Source: an uncultured Pseudomonas sp. (GTDB lineage: Bacteria > Pseudomonadota > Gammaproteobacteria > Pseudomonadales > Pseudomonadaceae). From it: a DNA stretch of 64,000 nt. The stretch covers positions 6,802 to 70,801 of the forward strand of contig NZ_CAMPHV010000025.1 in the NCBI RefSeq assembly GCF_946886105.1. Reading direction: 5' to 3'. How positions within the stretch are numbered: the first letter of the stretch is position 1; every line of letters begins with the position of its first letter. Both the position numbers and the translations under genes were made by a program. The notes beneath the pieces were generated by a model, which was not told the origin of the DNA, did not search any database, and saw nothing but the letters and a program-made list of their open reading frames with translations. This document shows, one piece after another, positions 26,516 through 37,959 of this stretch.

Positions 26516-27274
26516 ATGCAACTCAAAGACAAAGTCATCATTATTACCGGCGGTTGCCAAGGCCTGGGGCTGGCAATGGCCGAATACCTGGCGGGCAAAG
26601 GCGCCAAGCTGGCACTGGTCGACCTGAACAAGGAAAAACTCGACGAAGCCGTGGCCAGTTGCAAATCCCAGGGTGTGGAAGCACGCGCCTACCTGTGCAA
26701 TGTCGCCAATGAAGAGCAGGTGACCCAGACCGTCGGTCAGATTGCCGAAGATTTCGGCGCCATCAATGGCCTGGTGAACAACGCCGGGATCCTGCGCGAC
26801 GGCCTGACCATCAAGGTCAAGGACGGCGAGATCACCAAACTGAGCCTGGCTCAGTGGCAATCGGTGATCGACGTCAACCTGACCGGGGTATTCCTGTGCA
26901 CGCGTGAAGTCGCAGCGAAAATGATCGAGCTGAAGAATGAAGGCGCGATCGTCAACATCTCCTCCATCTCCCGCGCCGGCAATATCGGTCAGGCTAACTA
27001 TTCGGCCGCCAAAGCCGGCGTTGCCGCCGACACCGTGGTCTGGGCGAAGGAGTTGGCGCGTTACGGCATCCGTGTAGCGGGCGTGGCGCCGGGCTTTATC
27101 GAAACCGAGATGGTTGCCGCCATGAAGCCCGAAGCCCTGGAGAGAATGACTTCCGGTATCCCGCTGCGGCGCATGGGCAAACCGGCCGAGATCGCCCACT
27201 CGGTGGCTTACATTCTGGAAAACGACTACTACACCGGCCGTATTCTGGAATTGGACGGCGGCCTGCGCTTGTAA
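26516..27274 (+). CDS. Short-chain dehydrogenase/reductase (FabG-like)
   Basis: 252 aa. The Rossmann motif reads T-G-G-C-Q-G-L-G (residues 11-18), N-N-A-G at about 87-90, and the catalytic Ser plus Y-S-A-A-K (Y-x-x-x-K) in the middle. These are diagnostic for classical SDR enzymes using NAD(P)H. FabG-like 3-oxoacyl reduction is possible, but the true fabG is normally in the fab cluster, so the substrate is open. GGGGAT precedes the start. It converges with a DUF481 gene, with an inverted repeat between them. Confidence 0.85.
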   Translation: MQLKDKVIIITGGCQGLGLAMAEYLAGKGAKLALVDLNKEKLDEAVASCKSQGVEARAYLCNVANEEQVTQTVGQIAEDFGAINGLVNNAGILRDGLTIKVKDGEITKLSLAQWQSVIDVNLTGVFLCTREVAAKMIELKNEGAIVNISSISRAGNIGQANYSAAKAGVAADTVVWAKELARYGIRVAGVAPGFIETEMVAAMKPEALERMTSGIPLRRMGKPAEIAHSVAYILENDYYTGRILELDGGLRL

Positions 27275-27280
27275 CGGGCC

Positions 27281-27321
27281 AAGCTTCAAGCCTCAAGCGT
27301 TCAGCTCGGGGCTTGAAGCTT
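27281..27321. terminator. Inverted repeat between convergent genes
   Basis: AAGCTTCAAGCC and GGCTTGAAGCTT are perfect reverse complements separated by 17 nt. It lies 7 bp after the SDR stop and 12 bp before the DUF481 stop, so it could terminate transcription from both sides. It is of the type of AAGCTTCAAGC repeats common in Pseudomonas. Confidence 0.6.
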
Positions 27322-27333
27322 CCACCTCACTCC

Positions 27334-28338
27334 TTACCAACCGACGCCAAAACCCAAGCTGTAATGGGTTTCGTCCATATCGCCTTCCGAACCGCTCACC
27401 AGTTCCTTTTCCGCTTTCATATTCAGCGAGGCCCAATCGGTGACCTTGTAGCGTAGGCCCACCTCCGCATCCAAGGCGTACTCGGCGACATTGGCCAGTG
27501 GCTTACCCACTTCGCCAGTGCTGAACAACTCGACACTCTTGCCGACCAGATAGCGGTTGTAATCCCATTTCGCGCTGAGCGCGTAGAAACTATCACGCTC
27601 GCCATTGGCATATTGGTAGTCGCTACGGTTAAGCAGCCCGGTAACGGAAAAACCACCCAACTCGTTGTCCCAGAACTGATAACCCGGCCCGGTACCGAGG
27701 GTGCGCTGACGACGCAGGTCTTCGATCTTGTCGCGCTTGTATTCGAAGCGCCCCTGCCAGAACCACTGCTCGGTGAAGAAGCGGTCGAGGGCATATTCGG
27801 CATTCCAGTTGTCGGTGGTCACCACCGCGTCCTGAAACTCCCGGTTGTAGCCGGCCTCGCCGTTGTGCCGCCAGCGGCCATGGCGCGCTTCGGCCTCGAG
27901 ATCGATATCGTAATTGTCGGTATCGCGTTCGGCCCGTTTGTAATCCAACGCAGCATCCAGATTGCCGCTCAGGACCAGGTCTTCGACCAGCGGCTTGGGC
28001 TTGAGGATTTGCTTGATGCTGGTCAGCGCAACGGTTTTCGGCGCATCTCCGTTGACCAGGGTCACCTGCCCCGGCCCGGCTGCCTGCAGGGATTTCGCCC
28101 GTTCACCGCTCAGGGCATTCTCCTTGATCAGCAATTCCTGGTCGCTTTCCAGGGTGGCGATCTGATCCCAGTCCAGGGCGATAGCGCCGCCGTACTCGGT
28201 GCTCAGCAGCAGTTTCTTGCCTTCATAGAATTTGATTTTGCCGCTCAGGCGGTCGCCATTCTTCAACCAAACGGTATCGGCGATAACCGTGCTTGCGGCC
28301 AGGGACAGGGCCAGACCTATCAGAGTTTTGGAAAACAT
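27334..28338 (-). CDS. DUF481 family, outer-membrane beta-barrel-like protein
   Basis: 334 aa. Signal peptide M-F-S-K-T-L-I-G-L-A-L-S-L-A-A-S-T-V-I-A. An N-terminal part (about 20-100) contains W-L-K-N-G-D-R-L-S-G-K. The C-terminal 230 residues are rich in alternating strands with many aromatic residues and end in G-F-G-V-G-W, as expected of a barrel protein with a terminal aromatic (YdiY/DUF481, PF04338). Function unknown. A longer frame to 28785 has no signal peptide and is rejected. The ribosome binding site is weak. Confidence 0.82.
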   Translation of the reverse strand: MFSKTLIGLALSLAASTVIADTVWLKNGDRLSGKIKFYEGKKLLLSTEYGGAIALDWDQIATLESDQELLIKENALSGERAKSLQAAGPGQVTLVNGDAPKTVALTSIKQILKPKPLVEDLVLSGNLDAALDYKRAERDTDNYDIDLEAEARHGRWRHNGEAGYNREFQDAVVTTDNWNAEYALDRFFTEQWFWQGRFEYKRDKIEDLRRQRTLGTGPGYQFWDNELGGFSVTGLLNRSDYQYANGERDSFYALSAKWDYNRYLVGKSVELFSTGEVGKPLANVAEYALDAEVGLRYKVTDWASLNMKAEKELVSGSEGDMDETHYSLGFGVGW

Positions 28339-28536
28339 AAGGACTACTTGAATAGCTCGAATACGGGAAAGCCGGGCATTATGCGCAAGCACGACAATAG
28401 AACAAGCACTGACCCGCACAATCGTGCCGAGTTCAGCCACGGACACCTTTAAATTGCATGGAAGGCCAAGCGGCGCGGGCGCTCGCGGGTCGATAACGCC
28501 ACTCGCCGCCGCTGCGACGGCCGCTACAACAGCAGG

Positions 28537-28941
28537 ATGCACACCCTCATGCCCAACGATCACCCACAACGACGGCGCCACCCCGAGCCCGGGTCTGAAT
28601 CGACGCCGACGGCGGCAGACCAGGCCGCGCGTCGCCAGGCGCTCTATATAACCCTGGCGCAAGTGCCCGCCGGCAAGGTCGTCAGCTACGGACAGCTGGC
28701 CGAACTGGCCGGCCTTGGCCGCGCCGCACGCTGGGTCGGGCGAACCTTGAGCCAGCTCCCCGAAGGCAGCACCCTGCCCTGGCATCGGGTGATAGCCGCC
28801 GGTGGCCGCCTCAGCCTCCCCGCGGGCAGCGCTTCTGGCGCCGAACAGCGCGCTCGGCTACGCGAAGAAGGCGTAGCGATCAACAACGATCGGGTGGATA
28901 TCCGACGGCATGTCTGGCGTCCGATGGAGCACAGCGGTTAG
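28537..28941 (+). CDS. Alkyltransferase-like protein (ATL), MGMT family without catalytic Cys
   Basis: 134 aa, or 130 if ATG 28549 is used. The C-terminal MGMT-like domain is clear (V-P-A-G-K-V-V-S-Y-G-Q-L-A, G-R-A-A-R-W-V-G-R-T-L). The active-site P-C-H-R is replaced by P-W-H-R-V-I with Trp82, so the protein cannot accept alkyl groups. Proteins of this kind (E. coli YbaZ, yeast Atl1) bind O6-alkylguanine and hand it to nucleotide excision repair. It lies upstream of ampG with a 43 bp gap. Confidence 0.88.
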   Translation: MHTLMPNDHPQRRRHPEPGSESTPTAADQAARRQALYITLAQVPAGKVVSYGQLAELAGLGRAARWVGRTLSQLPEGSTLPWHRVIAAGGRLSLPAGSASGAEQRARLREEGVAINNDRVDIRRHVWRPMEHSG

Positions 28942-28984
28942 AGTGCGCCCTTTATCAGGTCATCCTCAGGCAGAAACCCGCTCA

Positions 28985-30562
28985 ATGCCCCGTAAAAGCT
29001 GGCGCGACGCCATCGCCGCCTACTCAAGCCCCGCGACCCTGGTGCTGCTGCTGCTCGGTTTCGCCGCCGGCCTGCCTTATATGCTGGTGTTCTCGACGCT
29101 GTCGGTATGGCTGCGCGAAGCGGGTGTCGCCCGCGAAACCATCGGCTTCGCCAGCCTGATCGGCCTGGCCTATGCCTTCAAATGGGTCTGGTCGCCGCTG
29201 CTCGACCAATGGCGCCTGCCACTACTGGGCGGTCTGGGCCGCCGGCGCTCCTGGCTGGTACTCTCCCAGGTGCTTATCGCTGCGGGCCTGGCCGGCATGG
29301 CGCTGTGCGATCCGCAAACCCATCTGACCTGGTTGATATCCCTCGCCGTATTGGTCGCGTTCGCCTCGGCCACGCAAGACATCGCAGTGGACGCCTACCG
29401 CCTGGAAATCGTCGACAACACCCGCCAGGCGGCACTGGCCGCCAGTTATATGGCCGGCTACCGGGTCGCCGCGCTGCTGGCCACTGCGGGCGCCTTGTAT
29501 TTCGCCGAAGGCTTCGGCTCCACCGTGCAGCTCTACCAACACAGCGCCTGGGCCGGCACCTACCTGGTGTTCGCCCTGCTGATGCTGCCGGGCCTGCTCA
29601 CCAGTTTGTGGATGCGCGAACCGGCGGTGCCGCTGCAAACCCAACTGGCCGCCGCTCGCTATGGCTTCAGCCGGCAAATCGCTTCGGTGCTGGTATTGAT
29701 CGTTCTGCTGGTGTCGGTGCCGGCGATGTTCACCCAGTTCTTCCACACCGATTTCGCCAGCCTGTTCAGCGGCGAAGCCAGCCTGCTCGACCTGTTGCTG
29801 GAAGACCGCGCGTTCCTACGCGCGCTGCTCTACACCATCCTCACCGCCCTGTGCCTGTCGCGCATGGGCCGACGCGGCCTGGCGCCGGTACTGACGCCGG
29901 TCAACGACTTCGTCTTGCGCTATCGCTGGCAGGCGCTGCTGCTGCTCGGGCTGATCGCCACCTACCGCATGTCCGATACCGTGATGGGCGTGATGGCCAA
30001 CGTGTTCTACATCGACCAGGGCTTCACCAAGGATCAGATCGCCAGCGTCAGCAAACTGTTCGGCCTGGTCATGACGCTGCTCGGCGCCGGCATTGGCGGC
30101 CTGTTGATCGTGCGTTTCGGCATTCTGCCGATTCTGTTTATCGGCGGTCTCGCCTCGGCCGCGACCAACCTGCTGTTCATGCTGCTGGTCAGCATGGGCG
30201 CCGACCTGCAAATGCTGATCGTCACCATCTCTGCGGACAACTTCAGTGCCGGGTTGGCGACGGCGGCCTTCGTCGCCTACCTGTCGAGCCTGACCAACCT
30301 GAAATTCTCGGCCACGCAGTACGCCCTGCTCAGCTCGATCATGCTGCTGCTACCGCGCTTGATCGGCGGCTATTCGGGGGTGCTGGTGGAAAAGGTCGGC
30401 TATGAGCAGTTCTTTATCGTCACCGCCTTGCTGGGGGTGCCGACGCTGATCCTGATCGCTCTGCAATGGCGCCGCGAAGGCCCGCAGGCGAATGGCTCGA
30501 TCCCGGCAGCCCCTGTAGAACAGCCCAACAGCGGGCCGCTGAAAACCGAAGCCAACAGCTAG
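28985..30562 (+). CDS. ampG: AmpG muropeptide permease
   Basis: 525 aa with about 14 hydrophobic segments, an MFS-type transporter. The N-terminus after start 28985 (M-P-R-K-S-W-R-D-A-I-A-A-Y) and the blocks F-A-A-G-L-P-Y-M-L-V-F-S-T-L and A-S-A-T-Q-D-I-A-V-D-A-Y-R are characteristic. It imports GlcNAc-anhydroMurNAc peptides for peptidoglycan recycling and beta-lactamase control. The stop codon TAG lies inside a palindromic repeat (30560-30617). A longer frame to 28910 overlaps the ATL gene and lacks a ribosome binding site. Confidence 0.92.
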   Translation: MPRKSWRDAIAAYSSPATLVLLLLGFAAGLPYMLVFSTLSVWLREAGVARETIGFASLIGLAYAFKWVWSPLLDQWRLPLLGGLGRRRSWLVLSQVLIAAGLAGMALCDPQTHLTWLISLAVLVAFASATQDIAVDAYRLEIVDNTRQAALAASYMAGYRVAALLATAGALYFAEGFGSTVQLYQHSAWAGTYLVFALLMLPGLLTSLWMREPAVPLQTQLAAARYGFSRQIASVLVLIVLLVSVPAMFTQFFHTDFASLFSGEASLLDLLLEDRAFLRALLYTILTALCLSRMGRRGLAPVLTPVNDFVLRYRWQALLLLGLIATYRMSDTVMGVMANVFYIDQGFTKDQIASVSKLFGLVMTLLGAGIGGLLIVRFGILPILFIGGLASAATNLLFMLLVSMGADLQMLIVTISADNFSAGLATAAFVAYLSSLTNLKFSATQYALLSSIMLLLPRLIGGYSGVLVEKVGYEQFFIVTALLGVPTLILIALQWRREGPQANGSIPAAPVEQPNSGPLKTEANS

Positions 30563-30617
30563 GGTCTGTTGCCATTTCAGCGCAAGCCGCGTTGCCGCGA
30601 AACGGCAACAGACCCTA
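30560..30617. repeat. 58 bp palindromic repeat, copy 2 (contains the ampG stop)
   Basis: It begins TAGGGTCTGTTGCCATTTCA and ends GAAACGGCAACAGACCCTA; the outer 14 bp pair perfectly. It shares the core AGCGCAAGCCGCGTTG with copy 1 at 22575-22628 but has a few extra bases near the right arm. The first three bases are the ampG stop codon. Confidence 0.85.
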
Positions 30618-30636
30618 GGATCAGCGAAGCATACGA

Positions 30637-30655
30637 GCGGCGCATCGTGCGCCGC
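30637..30655 (-). terminator. Stem-loop after the MscS-family gene
   Basis: GCGGCGCA and TGCGCCGC pair perfectly around a 3 nt loop. It sits 19 bp beyond the mscS-type stop on the minus strand; no strong T run follows. Confidence 0.5.
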
Positions 30656-30673
30656 GATAAACCCTGATTGCGC

Positions 30674-31516
30674 TTATGGCTTATCAGGGCTAGCGGCGGG
30701 CATCAGGTGCACCACACGCTGCGGGAACGGAATACCGATACCGGCCTCGGTCAGACGCTCCTTGGCCAACTCGATAAAGCTGAAGGTCACCGGCCAGTAG
30801 TCCGGCGTCGCCACCCAAACGCGCAACGACAGGTTCACCGCGCTGTCGCCCAGCCCGGTCACGAAAACCACGGGTTCCGGCTCCATCAGCACCCGCGGGT
30901 CTTGGGCGATCTTCAACAGCACATCGCGGGCTTGCTTGATATCGCTGGAATAATCGATGCCCAGGTTGATGTCGGCACGGCGTATCGGTTCGCGTGAATA
31001 GTTGGTGATATTGCCGTTGGACAGGCTGCCGTTCGGCACTATCACCACCTTGTTGTCGGCGGTTTTCAGGGTGGTATGGAAGATGTGGATGCTGTCGACG
31101 CTGCCCGACACCCCCTGCCCTTCGATCCAATCGCCAGCACGGAACGGGCGGAACAGCATGATCAGCACGCCGCCGGCGAAGTTCGCCAAGCTGCCCTGCA
31201 ATGCCAGACCGATGGCCAGGCCGGCCGCACCGATCACCGCGATGAACGAGGTGGTTTCCACACCGACCATCGAGGCCACGCTGACCAGCAGCAGCACCTT
31301 GAGCACAATCCCCGCCAAACTGCCGATAAAGCTATGCAGGGCACGATCGACATTGCGCCGCTCCATCAAGCCGCCGACCTTACGGGTCAGGGTATTGATC
31401 AGCCACCAACCGATCAGCAAGGTGGCGATGGCCAATATCAACTGGCCGCTGTATTGCAGCACCACCGGTAGCCAGGCCTCGGACAGTGTCACCAGTTGCT
31501 CTACATTCATTTCCAT
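30674..31516 (-). CDS. mscS: Small-conductance mechanosensitive channel (MscS family)
   Basis: 280 aa, close to E. coli MscS (286). Three membrane segments are visible (about 20-42, 58-80 and 90-112). The pore helix reads A-A-G-L-A-I-G-L-A-L-Q-G-S-L-A-N-F-A-G-G, then the beta domain with F-R-A-G-D-W-I and the block V-V-I-V-P-N-G-S-L. It releases solutes on hypo-osmotic shock. Start 31516 is preferred (AAGGAC upstream); 31510 is also possible. Symbol given by family. Confidence 0.9.
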   Translation of the reverse strand: MEMNVEQLVTLSEAWLPVVLQYSGQLILAIATLLIGWWLINTLTRKVGGLMERRNVDRALHSFIGSLAGIVLKVLLLVSVASMVGVETTSFIAVIGAAGLAIGLALQGSLANFAGGVLIMLFRPFRAGDWIEGQGVSGSVDSIHIFHTTLKTADNKVVIVPNGSLSNGNITNYSREPIRRADINLGIDYSSDIKQARDVLLKIAQDPRVLMEPEPVVFVTGLGDSAVNLSLRVWVATPDYWPVTFSFIELAKERLTEAGIGIPFPQRVVHLMPAASPDKP

Positions 31517-31719
31517 TGGGGCGTCCTTTTTTGCGCAAAAAACAACCGCGCAGCGATCACGCGCGGCTACGAGCTATGGGCAGATAGGGCTGAAAAACCC
31601 AGGGGCTCGGCTCATTGAGCCAAAACGCCGGCCCCGGTCAATACGCAAAGTGCGCAAACCGAAAGCGGGGCAGGCGTTAAATATGACGAATCGATCTAGC
31701 CATACGAGCCAGATAGACC

Positions 31720-32199
31720 TTAATCGCGGAAGTTGTCGAACTGCAATGGCATGCCGAATTCCTTGGCACGCAACGCGGCGATGGCTTCTTGCAGGTCATC
31801 GCGCTTTTTGCCGGTGATACGCACCTGCTCGCCCTGGATCGCAGCCTGCACCTTAAGCTTGCTGTCCTTGATATGGGCGACGATCTTCTTCGCCAAGTCC
31901 TTCTCGATGCCTTCGCGCAGGATCACTTCCTGCTTGACACTCTTACCTGACGGATAGGCGTCCTTGAACTCCAGGCACTGCACATCGATCTTACGTTTGA
32001 CCAGAGCAAGCTTGAGAATCTCGATCATTTGCTCGAGCTGAAATTCGGCGTCGGCGGTCAAGTTGACAGTTAGCTCTTTCAGTTCAAAGCTACCTTTACC
32101 ACGCAGATCGTAGCGACGCTCCAATTCCTTGATCGCGTTGTCGATTGCGTTGGTGACTTCGTGCTTGTCCAGCTCGGACACCACGTCGAACGAGGGCAT
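31720..32199 (-). CDS. yajQ: YajQ family nucleotide-binding protein
   Basis: 159 aa. The sequence [20 protein letters not shown] is diagnostic, as is the end D-N-F-R-D. Members bind c-di-GMP in Xanthomonas and are linked to virulence control. Start 32199 has GGAGG 9 nt upstream; a start at 32214 would lie in front of that site. The 203 bp upstream of the neighbouring mscS gene shows no gene. Confidence 0.93.
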   Translation of the reverse strand: MPSFDVVSELDKHEVTNAIDNAIKELERRYDLRGKGSFELKELTVNLTADAEFQLEQMIEILKLALVKRKIDVQCLEFKDAYPSGKSVKQEVILREGIEKDLAKKIVAHIKDSKLKVQAAIQGEQVRITGKKRDDLQEAIAALRAKEFGMPLQFDNFRD

Positions 32200-32350
32200 G
32201 GGTTTCCTCCACAATAGAAGGCGCGCCGCGGTTCACGAACGGGACACGCCAGGCTTGACGGTTAAAAAACCCGGCCATTATATATCCACAGATACATACA
32301 CTGCCTGGCCATGTACCGGGCCCATGCGATTTCCCTTAGCGAGCCTGCTC

Positions 32351-34224
<1,874 letters not shown>

Positions 34225-34271
34225 GCCGGCGTTACCCTGCTCACACATTTGTGACGACGACCTTGATTCCC

Positions 34272-36287
34272 ATGCTTTTGCGTCAACGCCTCGAAAACCT
34301 TCCGGTCGGCCGCAAACTACTGGTCGCCCTGCTGGTGCTGCTGGCGACGGTGCTGGTGGTGGCCAACCTGGCCTTTATCAGTGCCGCCTACTGGATTTCC
34401 CAACAAAGCGTGGCGCCCCAGGCGTTGCACACCCTTGGCCGGTTGATCGCCAGCCCGCAACTGAGTCAACCGGCGCTCAACTCGGCGAGCGCCGCCGAGG
34501 AGCTGCTGCAGCGCCTGGACGACTATGCGCCGTTACGCGCCGCAGTGGTTTACGACAGCAATGGCATCAGCCTCGCGCAGCTGCAGCGCGGCGAGGAAAT
34601 ACCCTTGCCCTCGCGCACCGAGTTGGTGGCCACCTGGCGTCACAGCGAATTCCGCATCAACAAGCTGATCGAACTGCCGCAGCCCTCGGGCCCGCCGGGG
34701 CATTTGCTGCTGGTCGCCTCCAGCGAGCTGCCGGGCGCCTTCTACACCGGCACCCTGAGCGCCAGCCTGGTGATCCTGTTGGTCAGCGTGCTGCTCTGGT
34801 TGATCGTTTCGCGGCAAGTGCGCCGCTTGATCACCCGGCCGATCCGCCGCCTGGAGGAACTGTCGCGCCAGGTCACCCGCGAAGAGAATTACTCGCTGCG
34901 CGCGCGCCGCGGCAACCGCGACGAAATCGGCAGCCTGGCCGATGCGTTCAACACCATGCTGGTGCGTATCGAAGCCCGCGAGCAGCAGCTCAAGCGCGCC
35001 CGCGATGACGCTCAGGACGCCTTCGACCATGCGCAGAACCTGGCCGAGGAGACCCGCCACTTCAACCGCAAACTGGAGTTGGAAGTGCAGGTGCGCGGCA
35101 AGATCGAGAAAAAGCTCACCGGCTTCCAGAAGTACCTCAACAGCATCATCGACTCCATGCCCTCGGCGCTGATCGCCCTCGACGAACAGCTCTATGTGAC
35201 CCAGTGGAACCAGGAAGCCAGCGTGCTTTCCGGCACCCGCCTGGAGGAGGCGCTGAACCAACCGGTGTTTCTCGCCTTCCCGCCGTTGAAACCCTTTCTC
35301 GCGCAGATCAATCGCAGCATCGAGAAACACAAGGTCGAGAAAATCGAGCGGGTCACTTGGAGCAAAGGCGACGAGCGGCGGCACTACGCCCTGACCTTCT
35401 ATCCGCTTATGGGCGGCAGCGGCCGCGGTGCGGTGATCCGCATCGACGACATCACCCAGCGCCTCAATCTGGAAGAGATGATGGTGCAATCGGAAAAGAT
35501 GCTCTCGGTCGGCGGCCTGGCCGCCGGCATGGCTCACGAGATCAACAACCCGCTCGGCGCCATTCTGCACAACGTGCAGAATATCCGCCGACGGCTGTCG
35601 CCGGAGATGGAAAAGAACCGCGAGCAGGCCGAGCAAATCGGCGTTTGCCTGGAAGCCGTCGACCACTATTTGCAAGCCCGGGAGATTCCACAGCTGCTCG
35701 ACGGTATCCAACAAGCCGGCACCCGCGCGGCGAATATCGTCAGCCATATGCTCAACTTCAGCCGCATGAGCAATCGCCAGCTGACGCCCTGCCAATTGCC
35801 GGCGGTGATCGACCAGGCACTGGAAATTGCCAGCAACGACTTCGACCTGACGGAAAGTTTTGACTTCAAGAGCCTGCAGATCGTACGCGATTTCGACCCC
35901 GATCTCGGCCCTGTGCCCGGCACGGCCAACGAACTGGAACAGGTGTTACTGAACCTGCTGAAAAACGCCGCCCAGGCGATCCATCAGCGCAACGACGGCA
36001 CGCCGGGGCAAATCACCCTGCGCACCCGCCGCGGCAAGCATTGGGCGGAGATCCAGGTGCAGGACAACGGCCTGGGGATGCCCGAATCGGTACGCAAGCG
36101 GATCTTCGATCCCTTCTTCACCACCAAGGAAGTCGGCGAAGGCACCGGTCTCGGTCTGTCGGTTTCCTATTTCATCATCACCAACAACCACAAAGGGCAG
36201 ATGGAGGTACAGTCGAGCCCCGGCCAGGGCACCTGCTTCACCTTGCGCCTGCCGCTGGCCGTCGCCCCCGCCGAGACAGGTTCCTGA
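34272..36287 (+). CDS. Sensor histidine kinase with HAMP and PAS domains
   Basis: About 671 aa. Membrane helix at about 13-38, periplasmic domain to about 155, second helix at about 160-182, HAMP (about 183-240), coiled coil, PAS (about 290-400), HisKA with [13 protein letters not shown], and ATPase blocks N-L-L-K-N-A-A, D-N-G-L-G-M and G-T-G-L-G-L-S. The start could be GTG 34251 (7 residues longer) or ATG 34272; neither has a clear ribosome binding site, and ATG is preferred. No receiver partner is adjacent except the upstream RR at 32351. The signal is unknown. A cobalamin adenosyltransferase starts 2 nt after it. Confidence 0.87.
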   Translation: MLLRQRLENLPVGRKLLVALLVLLATVLVVANLAFISAAYWISQQSVAPQALHTLGRLIASPQLSQPALNSASAAEELLQRLDDYAPLRAAVVYDSNGISLAQLQRGEEIPLPSRTELVATWRHSEFRINKLIELPQPSGPPGHLLLVASSELPGAFYTGTLSASLVILLVSVLLWLIVSRQVRRLITRPIRRLEELSRQVTREENYSLRARRGNRDEIGSLADAFNTMLVRIEAREQQLKRARDDAQDAFDHAQNLAEETRHFNRKLELEVQVRGKIEKKLTGFQKYLNSIIDSMPSALIALDEQLYVTQWNQEASVLSGTRLEEALNQPVFLAFPPLKPFLAQINRSIEKHKVEKIERVTWSKGDERRHYALTFYPLMGGSGRGAVIRIDDITQRLNLEEMMVQSEKMLSVGGLAAGMAHEINNPLGAILHNVQNIRRRLSPEMEKNREQAEQIGVCLEAVDHYLQAREIPQLLDGIQQAGTRAANIVSHMLNFSRMSNRQLTPCQLPAVIDQALEIASNDFDLTESFDFKSLQIVRDFDPDLGPVPGTANELEQVLLNLLKNAAQAIHQRNDGTPGQITLRTRRGKHWAEIQVQDNGLGMPESVRKRIFDPFFTTKEVGEGTGLGLSVSYFIITNNHKGQMEVQSSPGQGTCFTLRLPLAVAPAETGS

Positions 36288-36289
36288 AC

Positions 36290-36871
36290 ATGGGTTATCG
36301 ACTCTCGAAAATTTACACACGCACGGGCGATGCCGGCGAAACCGGATTGGCCGATGGTCGCCGCGTGGCCAAGGATCACCCGCGGGTGGACGCCATGGGC
36401 GAGCTGGACACCTTGAACAGCCAGCTCGGCCTGCTGCTGGCCGAACTCGCCGAGCAGCACACGGCATGCCCCGGGCTGGATGATGTGATTGCGGTGCTAG
36501 CGCCCTGCCAGCACCGCTTGTTCGACCTCGGCGGCGAGTTGGCGATGCCCGAGTACCAGGCGCTGCAGGCGGACGAAATCGAGCGCCTGGAAGCCGCCAT
36601 CGACCGCTGGAACGAGGACGTCGGGCCGCTGGAGAATTTCATTCTGCCCGGCGGCTCACGCCTGGTCGCCCAGGCCCATATCTGTCGCAGCCTGGCCCGC
36701 GGCGCGGAACGGCGCTGCCAGCAGCTCAACGCCGTCGAGCCGATCCGCGGCGTCGGCCTGGCCTACGTCAACCGCCTGTCCGACCTGCTGTTCGTCGCCG
36801 CCCGGCTGATCGCCAAACACCAGGGCATCGACGAAGTGCTCTGGCAGGCGGCAGCGAAACCGCAGGCCTAA
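36290..36871 (+). CDS. ATP:cob(I)alamin adenosyltransferase (PduO type)
   Basis: 193 aa. The N-terminus K-I-Y-T-R-T-G-D-A-G-E-T-G-L is the family ATP loop (T-R-x-G-D-x-G-x-T). Later blocks E-N-F-I-L-P-G-G-S and C-R-S-L-A-R-G-A-E-R and N-R-L-S-D-L-L-F are typical of PduO-type enzymes, unlike the CobA/CobO type. It makes adenosylcobalamin from cob(I)alamin. Start ATG 36290 is 2 nt after the kinase stop, so it is probably co-transcribed. Confidence 0.93.
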   Translation: MGYRLSKIYTRTGDAGETGLADGRRVAKDHPRVDAMGELDTLNSQLGLLLAELAEQHTACPGLDDVIAVLAPCQHRLFDLGGELAMPEYQALQADEIERLEAAIDRWNEDVGPLENFILPGGSRLVAQAHICRSLARGAERRCQQLNAVEPIRGVGLAYVNRLSDLLFVAARLIAKHQGIDEVLWQAAAKPQA

Positions 36872-36878
36872 CCCGTAG

Positions 36879-36950
36879 CCCGTAGGTCGGGTTAGCGGCA
36901 TCCACATGATGGCCGCGAAAACGCAGACGAGCGCCGCAGAACCCGAGAAG
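36879..36950. repeat. Imperfect inverted repeat (GTAGGTCGGGTTAG type)
   Basis: GTAGGTCGGGTTAGCGGC at the left and GCCGCAGAACCCGA at the right are opposed and pair with a few mismatches. The unit is of the type seen between genes in many Pseudomonas and other gammaproteobacteria. It sits between convergent genes and may help end transcription. Confidence 0.5.
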
Positions 36951-36958
36951 GCACCGCG

Positions 36959-37855
36959 CTAGATCAAACTCAAACGGCTCTCGAAGCGGCGCTGCTCGCC
37001 ACTCAGCGGATCGATAAAGCCCAGTCCCTGGGCCAGCAGCTTGAGCGGCTTGCTGTAATCGTCCGGCGCACCGGGGCCTTCGCTGACCTCGGGGTAGAAG
37101 GGATCGTTGACTATCGCCGCGCCCAGGGCGGCCATATGCACGCGCAGCTGATGCTTCTTACCGGTCACCGGGTACAGCCCGTAGAGCCAGTGCTCGCCCA
37201 ACCGCCGAGCGACCTCAATACGGGTTTCGGTATTGGCCACCCCTTCCGCCACTTCGCGCATGCGGAAAAACGGCTCTCCGGCCTCCAGGCGGGTCGCCCG
37301 CAATTGGGGAAAGACTTCGTCCGGCAAGGCCGGCGCCAACGCCTCGTAGCGCTTGTGCATTTGCCGTTCGCGGAACAATGCCTGATACCGGCCGCGGCTC
37401 TGCGGGTTGGTGGAAAACAGCACCAAGCCCGCGGTATGCCGATCGATACGGTGCAGCGGCACCAGGTCGGCATTCCTCAGGCGTTTGGCCAAGCGCGCTT
37501 GCAGGGTTTGCTCGACGTACTCGCCGGCCGGCATCACCGGCAAAAAATGCGGCTTATCGGCCACCAGCAGGTGTTCGTCGAGATGCAGAATGCTCTCGGT
37601 AAAGGGGATCGGCGTCTCCGCCGCGACCTCGCGGAAATAGTGCACCTTGAGCCCGACCCGGTAAGGCGCCTGTGCATCCAGCGGCTGCCCCAGGGCATCC
37701 AGCACCCGCCCGCGGGCCATGCGCTCGATCCACAGCTCGCGGCCGATCGCCGGGAAATGTGCGCATAGACAATCGAGCACCGTCGACCAATCGCCCTGAG
37801 GCAAATGCAGGGTGCTGGGGCGCATATTGGAAGGGGAACGGGCTTGCACGGACAT
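36959..37855 (-). CDS. RluA-family RNA pseudouridine synthase
   Basis: 298 aa. The catalytic block H-R-I-D-R-H-T-A-G-L-V-L-F includes the active Asp, with L-Y-P-V-T-G-K-K-H-Q-L-R-V-H further on. An S4 domain at the N-terminus is absent or weak. The synthase modifies uridines in rRNA or tRNA; the target is not predictable. Start 37855 is ATG, though M-R-P-S at 37825 could also serve. Confidence 0.9.
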   Translation of the reverse strand: MSVQARSPSNMRPSTLHLPQGDWSTVLDCLCAHFPAIGRELWIERMARGRVLDALGQPLDAQAPYRVGLKVHYFREVAAETPIPFTESILHLDEHLLVADKPHFLPVMPAGEYVEQTLQARLAKRLRNADLVPLHRIDRHTAGLVLFSTNPQSRGRYQALFRERQMHKRYEALAPALPDEVFPQLRATRLEAGEPFFRMREVAEGVANTETRIEVARRLGEHWLYGLYPVTGKKHQLRVHMAALGAAIVNDPFYPEVSEGPGAPDDYSKPLKLLAQGLGFIDPLSGEQRRFESRLSLI

Positions 37856-37891
37856 CGGCGGACTCGATCAGACAGCTTAAATGAAGTTATG

Positions 37892-37941
37892 CCCAGCCTT
37901 GCTGGCGATCGGATCGTTGGATCGCCAGCAAGCTGGCTCCA
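37892..37941. repeat. REP-type palindrome
   Basis: CTTGCTGGCGATC and GATCGCCAGCAAG are opposed around a short loop (CCAGC...GCTGG at the ends). This is the Pseudomonas REP motif with GCTGGCGATC. It lies between the RluA-family gene and the Nudix gene, 18 bp before the stop of the latter. Confidence 0.75.
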
Positions 37942-37959
37942 ACACTGGCAGAGCTTGCT

